Below, one piece after another: positions 34,729-44,356 of a stretch of 64,000 bases of DNA. Position numbers and translations under genes: made by a program. This DNA comes from Chryseobacterium aquifrigidense (lineage in GTDB: Bacteria > Bacteroidota > Bacteroidia > Flavobacteriales > Weeksellaceae), in NCBI RefSeq assembly GCF_006716485.1, contig NZ_VFPD01000002.1, positions 124,001-188,000 on the forward strand. Direction: 5' to 3'. The stretch's first letter is position 1. Each line of letters starts with the position of its first letter. Under the pieces are notes generated by a model, which did no database searches, was not told where the DNA came from, and saw only the letters and a program-made list of their open reading frames with translations.

Positions 34729-35403
34729 TTGAGCGGAATCCTATATTTTGTTCCCACACCAGTCGGGAACCTGGAAGATATGACATTCAGGGCGGTAAAT
34801 GTCCTGAAAGAAGTTGATTATATTTTATGTGAAGACACCAGAACGTCCGGAGTACTTTTAAAACATTTTGAGATCTCCAAGCCTTTGAAATCCTATCATT
34901 TACATAATGAGCATCAGGCTACGGAGAAAGTGATTGCAGACCTTAAAAACGGCCAGAATATCGCTATTATTACCGATGCGGGAACACCTGGTATTTCAGA
35001 TCCGGGATATTTGCTGGCAAAAGCAGGAGCTGATAATAATATTGATATGATTTGTCTTCCCGGAGCAACCGCTCTGATTCCGGCCCTTGTGGTTTCAGGA
35101 CTTCCTAATAATGAATTTCTATTCGCAGGATTTCTGCCTCAGAAAAAAGGACGACAAACCAAACTGAAACAACTTGCCGAAGAGAAAAAGACTATTGTTC
35201 TTTATGAAAGTCCCCATAAAATCAATACTACGCTGGAGCAGATTAAAGAATTCTTTGGAGAAGAAACCAAAGTAAGCTTAAGCCGGGAGATTTCTAAAAA
35301 ATTTGAAGAAACTAAACGTGGAACAATCAATGAATTAATTGAATTCTCCAAGAGTAAAACTTTAAAAGGGGAGATCGTTCTTATTGTCAATAATTCTATT
35401 TAA
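34729..35403 (+). CDS. rsmI: 16S rRNA (cytidine-1402-2'-O)-methyltransferase RsmI
   Basis: 224 residues starting at TTG (SGILYFVPTPVGNLEDMTFRA), the family N-terminus. DTRTSG and the SAM-binding ITDAGTPGISDPG are clear. RsmI 2'-O-methylates C1402 of 16S rRNA. No ATG fits the conserved N-terminus, so the TTG at 34729 is chosen; it lies 2 bases after the upstream stop. Confidence 0.95.
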   Translation: MSGILYFVPTPVGNLEDMTFRAVNVLKEVDYILCEDTRTSGVLLKHFEISKPLKSYHLHNEHQATEKVIADLKNGQNIAIITDAGTPGISDPGYLLAKAGADNNIDMICLPGATALIPALVVSGLPNNEFLFAGFLPQKKGRQTKLKQLAEEKKTIVLYESPHKINTTLEQIKEFFGEETKVSLSREISKKFEETKRGTINELIEFSKSKTLKGEIVLIVNNSI

Positions 35404-35409
35404 TTTTCT

Positions 35410-36921
35410 TTGAAAAAATTAGTTTTTGTATTGTGTTCTGTAGTCTGTACAGCACAGACTAACCAATATATGAAGGTGATCCTGTCGAAAAAAACAGGAA
35501 AAGAGATCAGTTCTTATTCGGAGGGATATGGAACATTCTATGATACTGGTTACAAGAAACAGGGAATTGTAGATTCTTTAGGAACCATAACATTTGAATC
35601 TTCTTACAAAGGAGGTATTCTGCATGTTTTCAAAAACCGTTTTATCCTTTATTCTGATGAAGGAAATAGTAGAAAATCAGCCGTTATTGACGAAAAAGGG
35701 AATGAACTTATCCCTTTGAATGATCAGGAGTTTAATACACCTTGGTGGAGTGAAGAATGCATCATTTCATCAAAAAAAAATGCAGAAGCAGTCTATGATT
35801 TTAACGGAAAGGAAATCATTCCTTATTCAGAAAAGATTCGTTTTTCAGGGAAGAACAGACTTTTGGTTTTAAAGGATAAAAGATGGTTTCTGTATGACTT
35901 TAAAGGAAAACAGCTCAGCACCCGGGAATTTAAAGAAGATTATAGCTTTGAAGAGGGCAGAGCACTGATCATCAATGAAGACAATGAAAAAGAAATCATT
36001 GGAACTAATGGGCAGACCCTTCACAAATTTTCTAAACTGGTTGTCAACATTAATGCTTATCCTTATCTGATTAGTCAAAATAAAGCTACAGGAAAATATG
36101 GTTTAATTGATACTGATGGAAATACAATTGCTGAAGAAATCTATAACGATATCACTCCGGAATATTTTGGCAGAAAGGAGTATATCTACCTTACAAAAAA
36201 CGGAAAGACAACAGTTTTCAATAAAAAAGACAGAAAGCTGTATGCGCAGACTTTTAAATATGTAAATCCTTTACTGAATAATTATTTCGGTGTCTATAAT
36301 GATAAGGTAAAGAAATATGGAATTATAGACCTGGAAGGGAATGTGATTGTTCCACAGGAATATGATTTTATAAGAAGCTTCACCATTTCCGGGAAAGATT
36401 TTATTTACCTTAAAAAAGGAAATGAAGAGAAATTTCTTGATAAAGATCTTAAAAATATTGTAGGAGATGGGGTTCAGATTTTGGGTTTTTACCCTGATAA
36501 TTTAATTATTGGAAAAGAGGATCGTTACTACAGGTTTTCTGTGAAAGATCAGTCATTATCTGAATTGAAAAATATCAGCCAGATAAAAAATGAAGATGTT
36601 GAATATTTTAATCCCCTTAATCAGTATTCAAAACCTTTGGTATGTAAAAATAAAGACAACTTATATGGAATTCTGGATGCGGAAGGAAAAGAAATTGTAC
36701 CGTTTGTTTACGAAGATATTATAACATTCGGGAATGCTGAAAACGAAATTGTCGTTAAAAAAGAAGGGAAATTCGGGGTTTCCAATTTTCAGCATGAGCC
36801 TCTGAAAGAGATTATTTATGATAAATATTTCTGGCAAAAAGAGGTATTAAAACTAGACAAAAGTAAAAAAACAGACTTTATTTATTTCACCAGATTTAAA
36901 AATAATTCCCTTCAACTTTAA
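35410..36921 (+). CDS. exported WG-repeat protein
   Basis: 503 residues starting at TTG 35410, giving a signal peptide MKKLVFVLCSVVCTAQ. The rest holds WG/KWG-type repeats: KYGLIDTDGNTIAEEIYNDI, KYGIIDLEGNVIVPQEYDFI and LYGILDAEGKEIVPFVYEDI among others. These repeats form stacked beta units and are common in envelope proteins; function is unknown. It starts 6 bases after rsmI, in the same run. Confidence 0.75.
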   Translation: MKKLVFVLCSVVCTAQTNQYMKVILSKKTGKEISSYSEGYGTFYDTGYKKQGIVDSLGTITFESSYKGGILHVFKNRFILYSDEGNSRKSAVIDEKGNELIPLNDQEFNTPWWSEECIISSKKNAEAVYDFNGKEIIPYSEKIRFSGKNRLLVLKDKRWFLYDFKGKQLSTREFKEDYSFEEGRALIINEDNEKEIIGTNGQTLHKFSKLVVNINAYPYLISQNKATGKYGLIDTDGNTIAEEIYNDITPEYFGRKEYIYLTKNGKTTVFNKKDRKLYAQTFKYVNPLLNNYFGVYNDKVKKYGIIDLEGNVIVPQEYDFIRSFTISGKDFIYLKKGNEEKFLDKDLKNIVGDGVQILGFYPDNLIIGKEDRYYRFSVKDQSLSELKNISQIKNEDVEYFNPLNQYSKPLVCKNKDNLYGILDAEGKEIVPFVYEDIITFGNAENEIVVKKEGKFGVSNFQHEPLKEIIYDKYFWQKEVLKLDKSKKTDFIYFTRFKNNSLQL

Positions 36922-36993
36922 TGAAAATCCTGATAATCATCAAAAAAATAGTAGTATTTTGACAATTTAAATGGGTTGAATAACATTTTATAA

Positions 36994-37001
36994 TATCTTT
37001 G
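36994..37001 (+). promoter_or_regulatory. -7 box TATCTTTG upstream of fabG
   Basis: Perfect TAnnTTTG match with a TTG 15 bases upstream. It predicts a leader of about 90 bases before fabG, holding two small hairpins and a short ORF. Confidence 0.5.
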
Positions 37002-37036
37002 CAAACCGTTTAATTCCAGAAAGGAATTGTAGAAAC

Positions 37037-37093
37037 ATGAAGAGGCAGCTGTCACTAGCTGAACGAGTTATAAAAGAAAATAATTGTCAATAG
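37037..37093 (+). CDS. possible 18-codon leader ORF before fabG
   Basis: Reads MKRQLSLAERVIKENNCQ from ATG 37037 to TAG 37093, two bases before the fabG ATG. Inside the predicted leader it overlaps a CAGCT/AGCTG stem. Translational coupling or attenuation is possible. Chance occurrence cannot be excluded, and no ribosome-binding site stands out. Confidence 0.25.
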   Translation: MKRQLSLAERVIKENNCQ

Positions 37094-37095
37094 AT

Positions 37096-37839
37096 ATGAA
37101 AATATTAGAAGGAAAAGTAGCACTAATTACCGGAGCTACAAGAGGAATCGGTAAAGGTATCGCTGAAATGTTTGCTCAACAAGGGGCAAAAGTAGCATTT
37201 ACCTATGCTGGCTCTGTAGACAAAGCAAAAGAATTAGAAGCCGCTTTAAGTTCTGTAACCCAGGTTAAGGGATATCAGTCTGACGCATCAGATTATGATG
37301 CTGCTCAGAAATTGGTGGAAGAAGTAATGGCGGAGTTTGGGCAGATTGATATTTTGATAAACAATGCAGGGATTACAAAAGATAACCTGCTATTGAGAAT
37401 GTCCAAAGAAGATTGGGATAAAGTAATCAAAGTAAATTTAGATTCAGTTTTCAACCTTACAAAAGCGGTAATCAAGCCGATGATGAAGGCAAGATCAGGA
37501 TCTATTATCAATATGACTTCTGTAGTAGGTGTAAAAGGAAATGCCGGACAGGCAAACTATGCAGCTTCTAAAGCGGGGGTAATAGGATTTACAAAATCTG
37601 TAGCATTGGAACTAGGATCAAGAAATATCAGATGTAATGCTATTGCACCTGGATTTATTGAAACAGAAATGACTGCTGTTCTGGACGAAAAAACAGTTCA
37701 GGGATGGAGAGAAGAAATTCCAATGAAGAGAGGAGGACAGCCTGCAGATATTGCCAATGCTTGTGTATTCTTAGGCAGCGAAATGTCAGCATACATTACC
37801 GGACAGACGTTAAATGTTGACGGCGGAATGTTAACGTAA
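37096..37839 (+). CDS. fabG: 3-oxoacyl-[ACP] reductase
   Basis: 247 residues of classical SDR from MKILEGKVALITGATRGIGKG: TGATRGIG, NNAGITKDNLLLRM, catalytic SVVGVKGNAGQANYAASKAG and the C-terminal NVDGGM are FabG hallmarks. Reduces 3-oxoacyl-ACP in fatty acid elongation. I start at ATG 37096 rather than TTG 37084. Not in a fab cluster here; monocistronic with own terminator. Confidence 0.93.
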   Translation: MKILEGKVALITGATRGIGKGIAEMFAQQGAKVAFTYAGSVDKAKELEAALSSVTQVKGYQSDASDYDAAQKLVEEVMAEFGQIDILINNAGITKDNLLLRMSKEDWDKVIKVNLDSVFNLTKAVIKPMMKARSGSIINMTSVVGVKGNAGQANYAASKAGVIGFTKSVALELGSRNIRCNAIAPGFIETEMTAVLDEKTVQGWREEIPMKRGGQPADIANACVFLGSEMSAYITGQTLNVDGGMLT

Positions 37840-37846
37840 CAATATA

Positions 37847-37870
37847 AAAAGGCTGCATATGCAGCCTTTT
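37847..37870. terminator. bidirectional terminator between fabG and guaC
   Basis: A perfect inverted repeat, arms AAAAGGCTGC / GCAGCCTTTT with an ATAT loop. T runs suit both strands; guaC ends 18 bases beyond. Confidence 0.85.
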
Positions 37871-37887
37871 ATTTTCTTTTCAGATCC

Positions 37888-38925
37888 TTAGTTAAAAACC
37901 TGGTTTTCCTGTTCCTGAACCCTGATAAAAGTGGTTCTTTTAGAAAGTTCCTTAAGCTTTGATGCCCCTACATAAGTACATGTAGATCGTACACCGCCCA
38001 ATATATCTTTTACAGTATCTGCTACAGGTCCTTTATAGGGCACCTTCACGGTTTTCCCTTCAGAAGCACGATATTCTGCAACACCTCCTGAATGCTTATC
38101 CATGGCTGTTTTGGAACTCATTCCATAGAAAGAACGATATTTTTTACCGTTTTCTTCAATCATTTCTCCGCCGCTTTCGTCATGTCCTGCAAACATTCCG
38201 CCCAGCATGACAAAATCTGCACCACCACCAAAAGCTTTTGCCACATCTCCGGGTACTTTACATCCTCCGTCAGCAATGATATGTCCTCCCAGACCGTGAG
38301 CGGCATCTGAACATTCAATAATCGCTGAAAGCTGAGGATATCCTACGCCGGTTTTTACTCTTGTAGTACACACTGATCCGGGACCAATACCTACTTTGAT
38401 GATATCTGCCCCAACCAAAAGAAGCTCTTCTACCATTTCTCCGGTAACCACATTTCCTGCCATAATTATTTTATCCGGAAAATTAGCCCTTGCTTTCTTC
38501 ACAAATTCAACGAAATGCTCAGAGTACCCATTGGCTACATCTATGCAGAGAAACTCTATTTTTGGGTGTTTTTCGAGGATGAATTTTATTTTTTCTTCAT
38601 CAGCTTTCCCAGTTCCTGTACTTAAGGCAATGTATTGGTGAATACTTTCGGGCTGGCTGTTGAGAAACTCGCTCCATTCCTCAGGAGTATAATGTTTATG
38701 AACCGCTGTAATAATTTTTTCTTTGGCCAGCTCTACGGCCATTTCAAAAGTTCCTACCGTATCCATATTTGCTGCAATTACCGGTACTCCTGTCCATTTT
38801 TTCTTAGTATGTTTAAAGGTAAATTCTCTTTGTAAATCAACTTCTGAACGGGATTTTAAAGTAGAACGCTTAGGGCGGAACATTACGTCCTTAAACCCCA
38901 GTTTTATGTCATATTCTATACGCAT
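37888..38925 (-). CDS. guaC: GMP reductase
   Basis: 345 residues, near-colinear with E. coli Gua[31 protein letters not shown], catalytic Cys in [15 protein letters not shown] (about residue 185), [13 protein letters not shown] and the C-terminal [11 protein letters not shown]. Converts GMP to IMP, a salvage step. A near-consensus -7 box TACCTTTA lies upstream. Single gene. Confidence 0.96.
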   Translation of the reverse strand: MRIEYDIKLGFKDVMFRPKRSTLKSRSEVDLQREFTFKHTKKKWTGVPVIAANMDTVGTFEMAVELAKEKIITAVHKHYTPEEWSEFLNSQPESIHQYIALSTGTGKADEEKIKFILEKHPKIEFLCIDVANGYSEHFVEFVKKARANFPDKIIMAGNVVTGEMVEELLLVGADIIKVGIGPGSVCTTRVKTGVGYPQLSAIIECSDAAHGLGGHIIADGGCKVPGDVAKAFGGGADFVMLGGMFAGHDESGGEMIEENGKKYRSFYGMSSKTAMDKHSGGVAEYRASEGKTVKVPYKGPVADTVKDILGGVRSTCTYVGASKLKELSKRTTFIRVQEQENQVFN

Positions 38926-39011
38926 TTTGTAATTATTTGTCAGAATAAAGGTAGTAAATAATCCTGAACAGACAGTTTCTTAGATCATGGATTTTCCTGT
39001 TTATGGAACAA

Positions 39012-39048
39012 AAAATACGGTTTGAAATAAGTTTTCAAACCGTATTTT
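39012..39048 (-). terminator. terminator of surE
   Basis: A long stem AAAATACGGTTTGAA / TTCAAACCGTATTTT, 15 pairs, with a short loop. It may also act for the other direction. Confidence 0.8.
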
Positions 39049-39102
39049 AATTATTTGAAAACTTCGCTCTGTTCTGAATCGAAGCTTCTTATGTTTCCAG
39101 AA

Positions 39103-39891
39103 TTATTTCTCCTCTTTTACATCTGCAAAAGTCATCACTTCTTCCAGGGTTTTCATGTATTCGTATGCCGTAAGGTCAAACTTTACCGGAACAATAGAAA
39201 TATATCCGTTAGCCAATGCTGTTTCATCAGCATCTTCAGAATCATCCATATTGTTGAAATAACCTGTTAGCCAGTAATATTTTTTACCGTGCGGATTGAT
39301 TCTTTCATCAAAACTTTCTTCCCATTTGGCATGAGCTTGTTTACAAACTTTTACCCCTTTTATTTCATCGGCAGGAAGTTTTGGAATATTAACATTCAGT
39401 ACAATTCCTTTTGGCATTGGGTTTTCCAATGTTCTTCTTACGATATTCTGAATAAATTCCTTAGCCTGGGTGAAATCTGCTTCCCAGCTGAAATCCAGTA
39501 ATGAGAATCCAATCGCAGGAATTCCTTCCACACCAGCTTCTACGGCAGCGGACATTGTCCCTGAATAGATTACATTGATCGAAGAATTTGCTCCGTGATT
39601 GATTCCTGAAACCACAATGTCAGGTCTTCTTTTCAGAATTTTGTCAAGAGCCATTTTTACACAGTCAACGGGAGTTCCACTGCAGGAAAAATCAGTCTGC
39701 GGACCGTCCAGGGTAACTTCTTCGTAACTTAGGGTAGAATTGATGGTAATAGCGTGCCCTTTTCCACTTTGAGGAGAGTTGGGGGCTACAACCACTACTT
39801 CTCCGATTTCATTCATAAAACTGACAAGATTTCTGATACCAGGAGCTGTAATTCCATCATCATTAGTCACCAGAATAAGTGGTCTTTCCAT
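39103..39891 (-). CDS. surE: 5'/3'-nucleotidase SurE
   Basis: 262 residues: N-terminal LVTNDDGITAPGI with the metal-binding Asp pair at 11-12, APNSPQSGKGHAIT (metal Ser), and VSGINHGANSSINVIYSGTMSAAVEG-like stretch. Dephosphorylates nucleoside monophosphates and polyphosphate, often in stationary-phase stress. Monocistronic. Confidence 0.95.
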   Translation of the reverse strand: MERPLILVTNDDGITAPGIRNLVSFMNEIGEVVVVAPNSPQSGKGHAITINSTLSYEEVTLDGPQTDFSCSGTPVDCVKMALDKILKRRPDIVVSGINHGANSSINVIYSGTMSAAVEAGVEGIPAIGFSLLDFSWEADFTQAKEFIQNIVRRTLENPMPKGIVLNVNIPKLPADEIKGVKVCKQAHAKWEESFDERINPHGKKYYWLTGYFNNMDDSEDADETALANGYISIVPVKFDLTAYEYMKTLEEVMTFADVKEEK

Positions 39892-40105
39892 AAATTATCT
39901 TTAATTTTTTATTTAAATAGAGTGAGTTTGCTCATTTAAGAATTGAACAAACAGATTTTCAACACATCAAATGTAGGTAAAAATCAGGAGCCATAAAATA
40001 CCAGATTGGGATTGGCTATTGTGAAAAGAGAAATAAAATTCTCATACATTGACTTGTAAAATGAGAAACTAAGCGTAAATAGGAAAAGAACGAAGTACAC
40101 AAAAT

Positions 40106-40150
40106 AAAACTGAAATGAAGGGAATTTAATATAAATTTCATTTCAGTTTT
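40106..40150 (-). terminator. terminator of the Lmo0937-like gene
   Basis: Thirteen-pair stem AAAACTGAAATGA / TCATTTCAGTTTT with a 19-base loop, 28 bases past the stop codon on the minus strand. Confidence 0.7.
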
Positions 40151-40177
40151 AATTTAAACGGTTTACAAAATAATTCA

Positions 40178-40691
<514 letters not shown>

Positions 40692-42821
40692 ATGTGGAAA
40701 AATTTCAAACTGAATAAATTTTTACTCCTGATTCCATTAACCAGTCTAATGTTTTGTTTCAACTCGCCACAGAATGACGATGAAAAGATGCAGACGATAA
40801 TGGTGAGCGTAAAAAATACACTTTCTTATCTGCATTATAGCCCGAAATCTATCAATGATGCCTATTCGAAGGACGTTTATAAGCATTACTTCGAATTGGT
40901 AGATCCAGCGAAAAGATATTTTCTGCAATCTGATATGGATGAATTCAACAAGCATGAAACCAAGCTTGATGATTATATCGGACAAGGTGATCTAACTTTC
41001 TATAAGCTTACGATTGACAGGCTATACCAAAGAGTGGATGAGATTGATAAAATCACACAGGATATTTTCAGTAAGCCAATCAATCTTCAGGAAGATGAAA
41101 CGCTTACCCTTGAGCCCAAACTAAAAAAAGTACCTGCCAACAAACAGGAACAGTATAATGAGTGGAAAAAATTCATCAAATACAATATCCTTCAGGAAGT
41201 TGAGTCGATGAATAGCAAAGAAGAAGCTCAGAAAGAAAAGAAAGACTCTGTTCAGAAGTATAAGCTGAAAGATACTATCAAGTTTAAGCCTCTTACTCAG
41301 GACGAAAAGATCAAAAAAGCCACTGATGAAGTAAAAGACCTTGTAAAAGATACTTTCACAAGATTCAAAAAGAGAAAGAAAATGGATTGGTTTACCGTGT
41401 ATATGAATGCATATACAGAAGTATTTGATCCACATACCAACTATTATTCTCCAAAAGATAAAGAAGATTTTGATACGCAGTTTACTGGAAAAGTAATCGG
41501 TATCGGAGCATTAATTCAGGAGAAAAAAGGAAACCTTTACTTAGGAGCTCTTACCATTGGTGCACCGGCATGGAAGTCGAAACAACTTTCTGAGGGTGAT
41601 AAAATCCTGAAAGTAAGATCAAAACCGAAAGAAGATGCTGTAAATGTAGTAGGAATGCTTTCTGATGAAGCGGTAAGACTCATCAGAGGAGAAAAAGGTA
41701 CACCGGTAACATTAACGGTTCAGAAAAAAGACGGAACAATTAAAGATGTAACCATGATCCGTGAAGAGGTTGCTATTGAAGATACTTTTGCAAGAAGTAT
41801 TGTAGTGAATACTCCAAATGGTAAAAAATACGGTTTCATCAACCTTCCAAGTTTTAATGCTGATTTTGAAAATGCCAAAGGAAGAAACGCTTCTGATGAC
41901 ATCAAAAATGAGATCATTAAACTGAAAGAACAGAATATCCAGGGAATCATTCTTGACCTTAGAAATAATGGAGGAGGTTCTTTAACTGAAGTAGGAGATA
42001 TTATGGGACTTTTCATGGAAGCTGGTCCTTACGTTCAGGTAAAAGACGGAAACGGAAAAATTCAGACGCTTAAGAATAAAAATGAAACTCCAATCTGGAC
42101 AGGTCCGCTTGTTATTATGCAAAATGAACTTTCGGCTTCAGCTTCAGAAATCCTTGCAGGAGTAATGCAGGATTATGGCAGAGCTATGATCATTGGATCT
42201 CCACAGTCTTTCGGAAAAGGAACAGTTCAGACTTTTGTGGATCTGAACAGATTCCTGAACACGGAAGATGATTTCGGATCTTTAAAACTGACGATCCAGA
42301 AATTCTACAGAATTACAGGAGAATCTACGCAGAGAAAAGGAATTGTTTCTGATATTCAGATGAAAGATTTCTTTACGTATGCTGAAGTAGGAGAGCGATA
42401 TGATGATTATGCATTGGCCTGGGATAAAATTCCACCTACAAAATTCCAGAAACTGAACTACTTCAATATTCAGGCGCTGGAAAAAGCAAGTGCAGACAGA
42501 ATGGCTAAAAACAGCAATTATCAGTTGTTATTAGAATCCGCTCAGTGGAGAGAAAAACTGGATAAAGAAGAAAATATCACTTTAAATATTACGAAGTTCA
42601 ATGAGTTGATGAAGAACAGAAAATCTCAGATTGAAAAGTTCAAAGCTTTGACTAAATTTGAGAACGGACTTCAGTTTATGATGTATCCAAGTGAAATTGA
42701 AAGAGAGAAAAAAGACGAAGCCTTCAAGAAAAAATCTGAAATGTGGATCAAGAATCTGAAAAAAGATCTTTACCTGCAGGAAGCAATGAATATTGTCTCA
42801 GATATGGGAGCTAAATCCTAA
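40692..42821 (+). CDS. prc: tail-specific (carboxy-terminal processing) protease Prc
   Basis: 709 residues. A membrane-exported N-terminus, a long helical region, a PDZ domain (about 255-345, GKVIGIGALIQEKKG to GTPVTLTVQK), and S41 catalytic core with Ser in SASASEILAGVMQDYG and Lys in SFGKGT, the Ser-Lys dyad. C-terminal Lys/Glu-rich domain as in Prc. Degrades or trims envelope proteins at C-termini. Own terminator follows. Confidence 0.93.
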   Translation: MWKNFKLNKFLLLIPLTSLMFCFNSPQNDDEKMQTIMVSVKNTLSYLHYSPKSINDAYSKDVYKHYFELVDPAKRYFLQSDMDEFNKHETKLDDYIGQGDLTFYKLTIDRLYQRVDEIDKITQDIFSKPINLQEDETLTLEPKLKKVPANKQEQYNEWKKFIKYNILQEVESMNSKEEAQKEKKDSVQKYKLKDTIKFKPLTQDEKIKKATDEVKDLVKDTFTRFKKRKKMDWFTVYMNAYTEVFDPHTNYYSPKDKEDFDTQFTGKVIGIGALIQEKKGNLYLGALTIGAPAWKSKQLSEGDKILKVRSKPKEDAVNVVGMLSDEAVRLIRGEKGTPVTLTVQKKDGTIKDVTMIREEVAIEDTFARSIVVNTPNGKKYGFINLPSFNADFENAKGRNASDDIKNEIIKLKEQNIQGIILDLRNNGGGSLTEVGDIMGLFMEAGPYVQVKDGNGKIQTLKNKNETPIWTGPLVIMQNELSASASEILAGVMQDYGRAMIIGSPQSFGKGTVQTFVDLNRFLNTEDDFGSLKLTIQKFYRITGESTQRKGIVSDIQMKDFFTYAEVGERYDDYALAWDKIPPTKFQKLNYFNIQALEKASADRMAKNSNYQLLLESAQWREKLDKEENITLNITKFNELMKNRKSQIEKFKALTKFENGLQFMMYPSEIEREKKDEAFKKKSEMWIKNLKKDLYLQEAMNIVSDMGAKS

Positions 42822-42825
42822 ACAT

Positions 42826-42860
42826 AAAAAAAACCGCTAATGAAAATTAGCGGTTTTTTT
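42826..42860. terminator. bidirectional terminator between prc and sodC
   Basis: Arms AACCGCTAAT / ATTAGCGGTT with a 4-base loop and flanking A and T runs. Confidence 0.85.
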
Positions 42861-42874
42861 ATTGAGTAACAGGA

Positions 42875-43378
42875 TTACTTAATCTCTACACATCCCACTC
42901 TTCCTCCGGCATTCCCGGTAGGCTGGGTATGGAAATCATCTGCTGCTGCGTGTACAATAAGACCTTTCCCTATAATGTTCTTAGACTCATCCGTACATCC
43001 CAGACACCACTTGTCTGTCTTGAAAGTCAATGTTGCAGTTCCATTCTGATCAGCAACCAGGTTTCCTATATCTCCCATATGGAAATGTTCAGCGCCCCAT
43101 TTACCATGATCATTCTTCGAAGGATTCCAGTGTCCACCTGTAGAAGTCCCGTCTGCCGCAGAGCAGTCTCCTTTTTCATGAATGTGTACTGCATGGATTC
43201 CAGGAGTAAGGTTAGTGATGTCAAGCTTCATTGTTACGTCATTTCCATTTTGAGTAAACTTCGCTGTTCCTCCTGTCTGTGTTCCGCTTTTGGCATTTAC
43301 AGAGTACGTTTTTGTTGTTCCGCATGAAACGGCAAAAACAGCAAATCCCACCAATAATGCTAATGTTTGTACTTTCAT
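42875..43378 (-). CDS. sodC: Cu/Zn superoxide dismutase-family lipoprotein
   Basis: 167 residues, lipoprotein signal with VSCGTT (Cys at 19). Metal ligands are visible in HAVHIHEKGDCS, GGHWNP and HFHMGDIGNL, with HTQPTGNAGGRVGC at the C-terminus; the disulfide Cys pair is also present. Converts superoxide in the periplasm or at the membrane. Known relatives in pathogens help resist host oxidants. Confidence 0.92.
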   Translation of the reverse strand: MKVQTLALLVGFAVFAVSCGTTKTYSVNAKSGTQTGGTAKFTQNGNDVTMKLDITNLTPGIHAVHIHEKGDCSAADGTSTGGHWNPSKNDHGKWGAEHFHMGDIGNLVADQNGTATLTFKTDKWCLGCTDESKNIIGKGLIVHAAADDFHTQPTGNAGGRVGCVEIK

Positions 43379-43621
43379 TTGTTAAATGATTTATAGTGAT
43401 TTTAGGATAAATTTAAAAAAGATTTTCCAAAATGCTTTATGATCTCAGTCTTTTTTAAAAAACCTGCCTTGAATGATCACTGCAATACAGCTTGATTTTA
43501 TCCTAAATTCTGAAACTTTGTTCTGAAGACTTACTTCTTTAAAAAGAGCGGTAAAAAAGCTTATTTTAGTGGATAAAAAGCTAGTTATAAACCAGATCCT
43601 AAGGCAGCAAAGAAATAAAAG

Positions 43622-44266
43622 ATGATTATTCTCTATACATTCATCAGTGAAGCAAAACACCAGTCTCTTCTGGACAGGCATCTGCCAGCTTTTCCTATAG
43701 AAATCAGGAAAGGTATTCTGAGATACAAAAGATGGCAGGATGTTCAGTTTTCTTTGCTGGGAAAAGTTCTTCTCCAATATGGTTTGAAGACCTATTATAA
43801 TATCTCCGAAGCAGAAATAGTGATTTTTCCCAACAAAAAACCTCATTTAAAGGCACATGAAATTTATTTTAATATATCGCATTCCAAAGATCTTGTGGTC
43901 TGTGCGATCGCAGAATATCCTTTGGGAATTGATGTAGAATTTCGAGATCCGAAGATAAATTATCAGGATTTTATGGTTCAGATGACCGCCCAAGAGCTTC
44001 AGGAAATTCAGAATGGAGAAGATAAAATAAAAGAATTTTTTACTTATTGGGTGAGAAAAGAAGCTGTAATAAAAGCTCATGGAGCCGGAATGATGCTTTC
44101 GCTGGATTCTTTTGAAATAATAAATAACGAGTGCAATATTGAAGAGGAAAAATTCTTTACCAAAAAGATTTTTATTCACGAAGATTATCACACCTGTATT
44201 GCCTCTTCAGATCAAAAAATTAAAACTGTAATTCCACTTATCACCTATTTGAAGAGTAAGTTTTAA
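43622..44266 (+). CDS. 4'-phosphopantetheinyl transferase (Sfp type)
   Basis: 214 residues. Conserved motifs: NISHSKDLVVCAIA, GIDVEFRDP (Mg-binding Asp-Glu), and FTYWVRKEAVIKAHGAGM (about residues 140-157). Transfers the phosphopantetheine arm from CoA to carrier proteins. Sfp-type members serve fatty acid or peptide/polyketide synthases; no synthase is nearby, so the partner is unknown. ATG 43622 fits the conserved start. Confidence 0.9.
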   Translation: MIILYTFISEAKHQSLLDRHLPAFPIEIRKGILRYKRWQDVQFSLLGKVLLQYGLKTYYNISEAEIVIFPNKKPHLKAHEIYFNISHSKDLVVCAIAEYPLGIDVEFRDPKINYQDFMVQMTAQELQEIQNGEDKIKEFFTYWVRKEAVIKAHGAGMMLSLDSFEIINNECNIEEEKFFTKKIFIHEDYHTCIASSDQKIKTVIPLITYLKSKF

Positions 44267-44330
44267 TGTAAAAATGAAGCTGATTTCTGAAAATAGCAAT
44301 AAAAGACAACTTAATTTCATGCTGGAGAAA

Positions 44331-44338
44331 TATCTTTG
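44331..44338 (+). promoter_or_regulatory. -7 box TATCTTTG of the AraC-type gene
   Basis: Perfect TAnnTTTG, 18 bases before the TTG start codon at 44357. No -33 TTG is at the usual spacing. Confidence 0.5.
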
Positions 44339-44356
44339 TAAACTAACACTTTTGAA

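Noticed and set aside
43445..43846. A 133-codon minus-strand frame opposite the phosphopantetheinyl transferase
   Set aside because: It overlaps a clearly identified gene on the other strand and has no family features.
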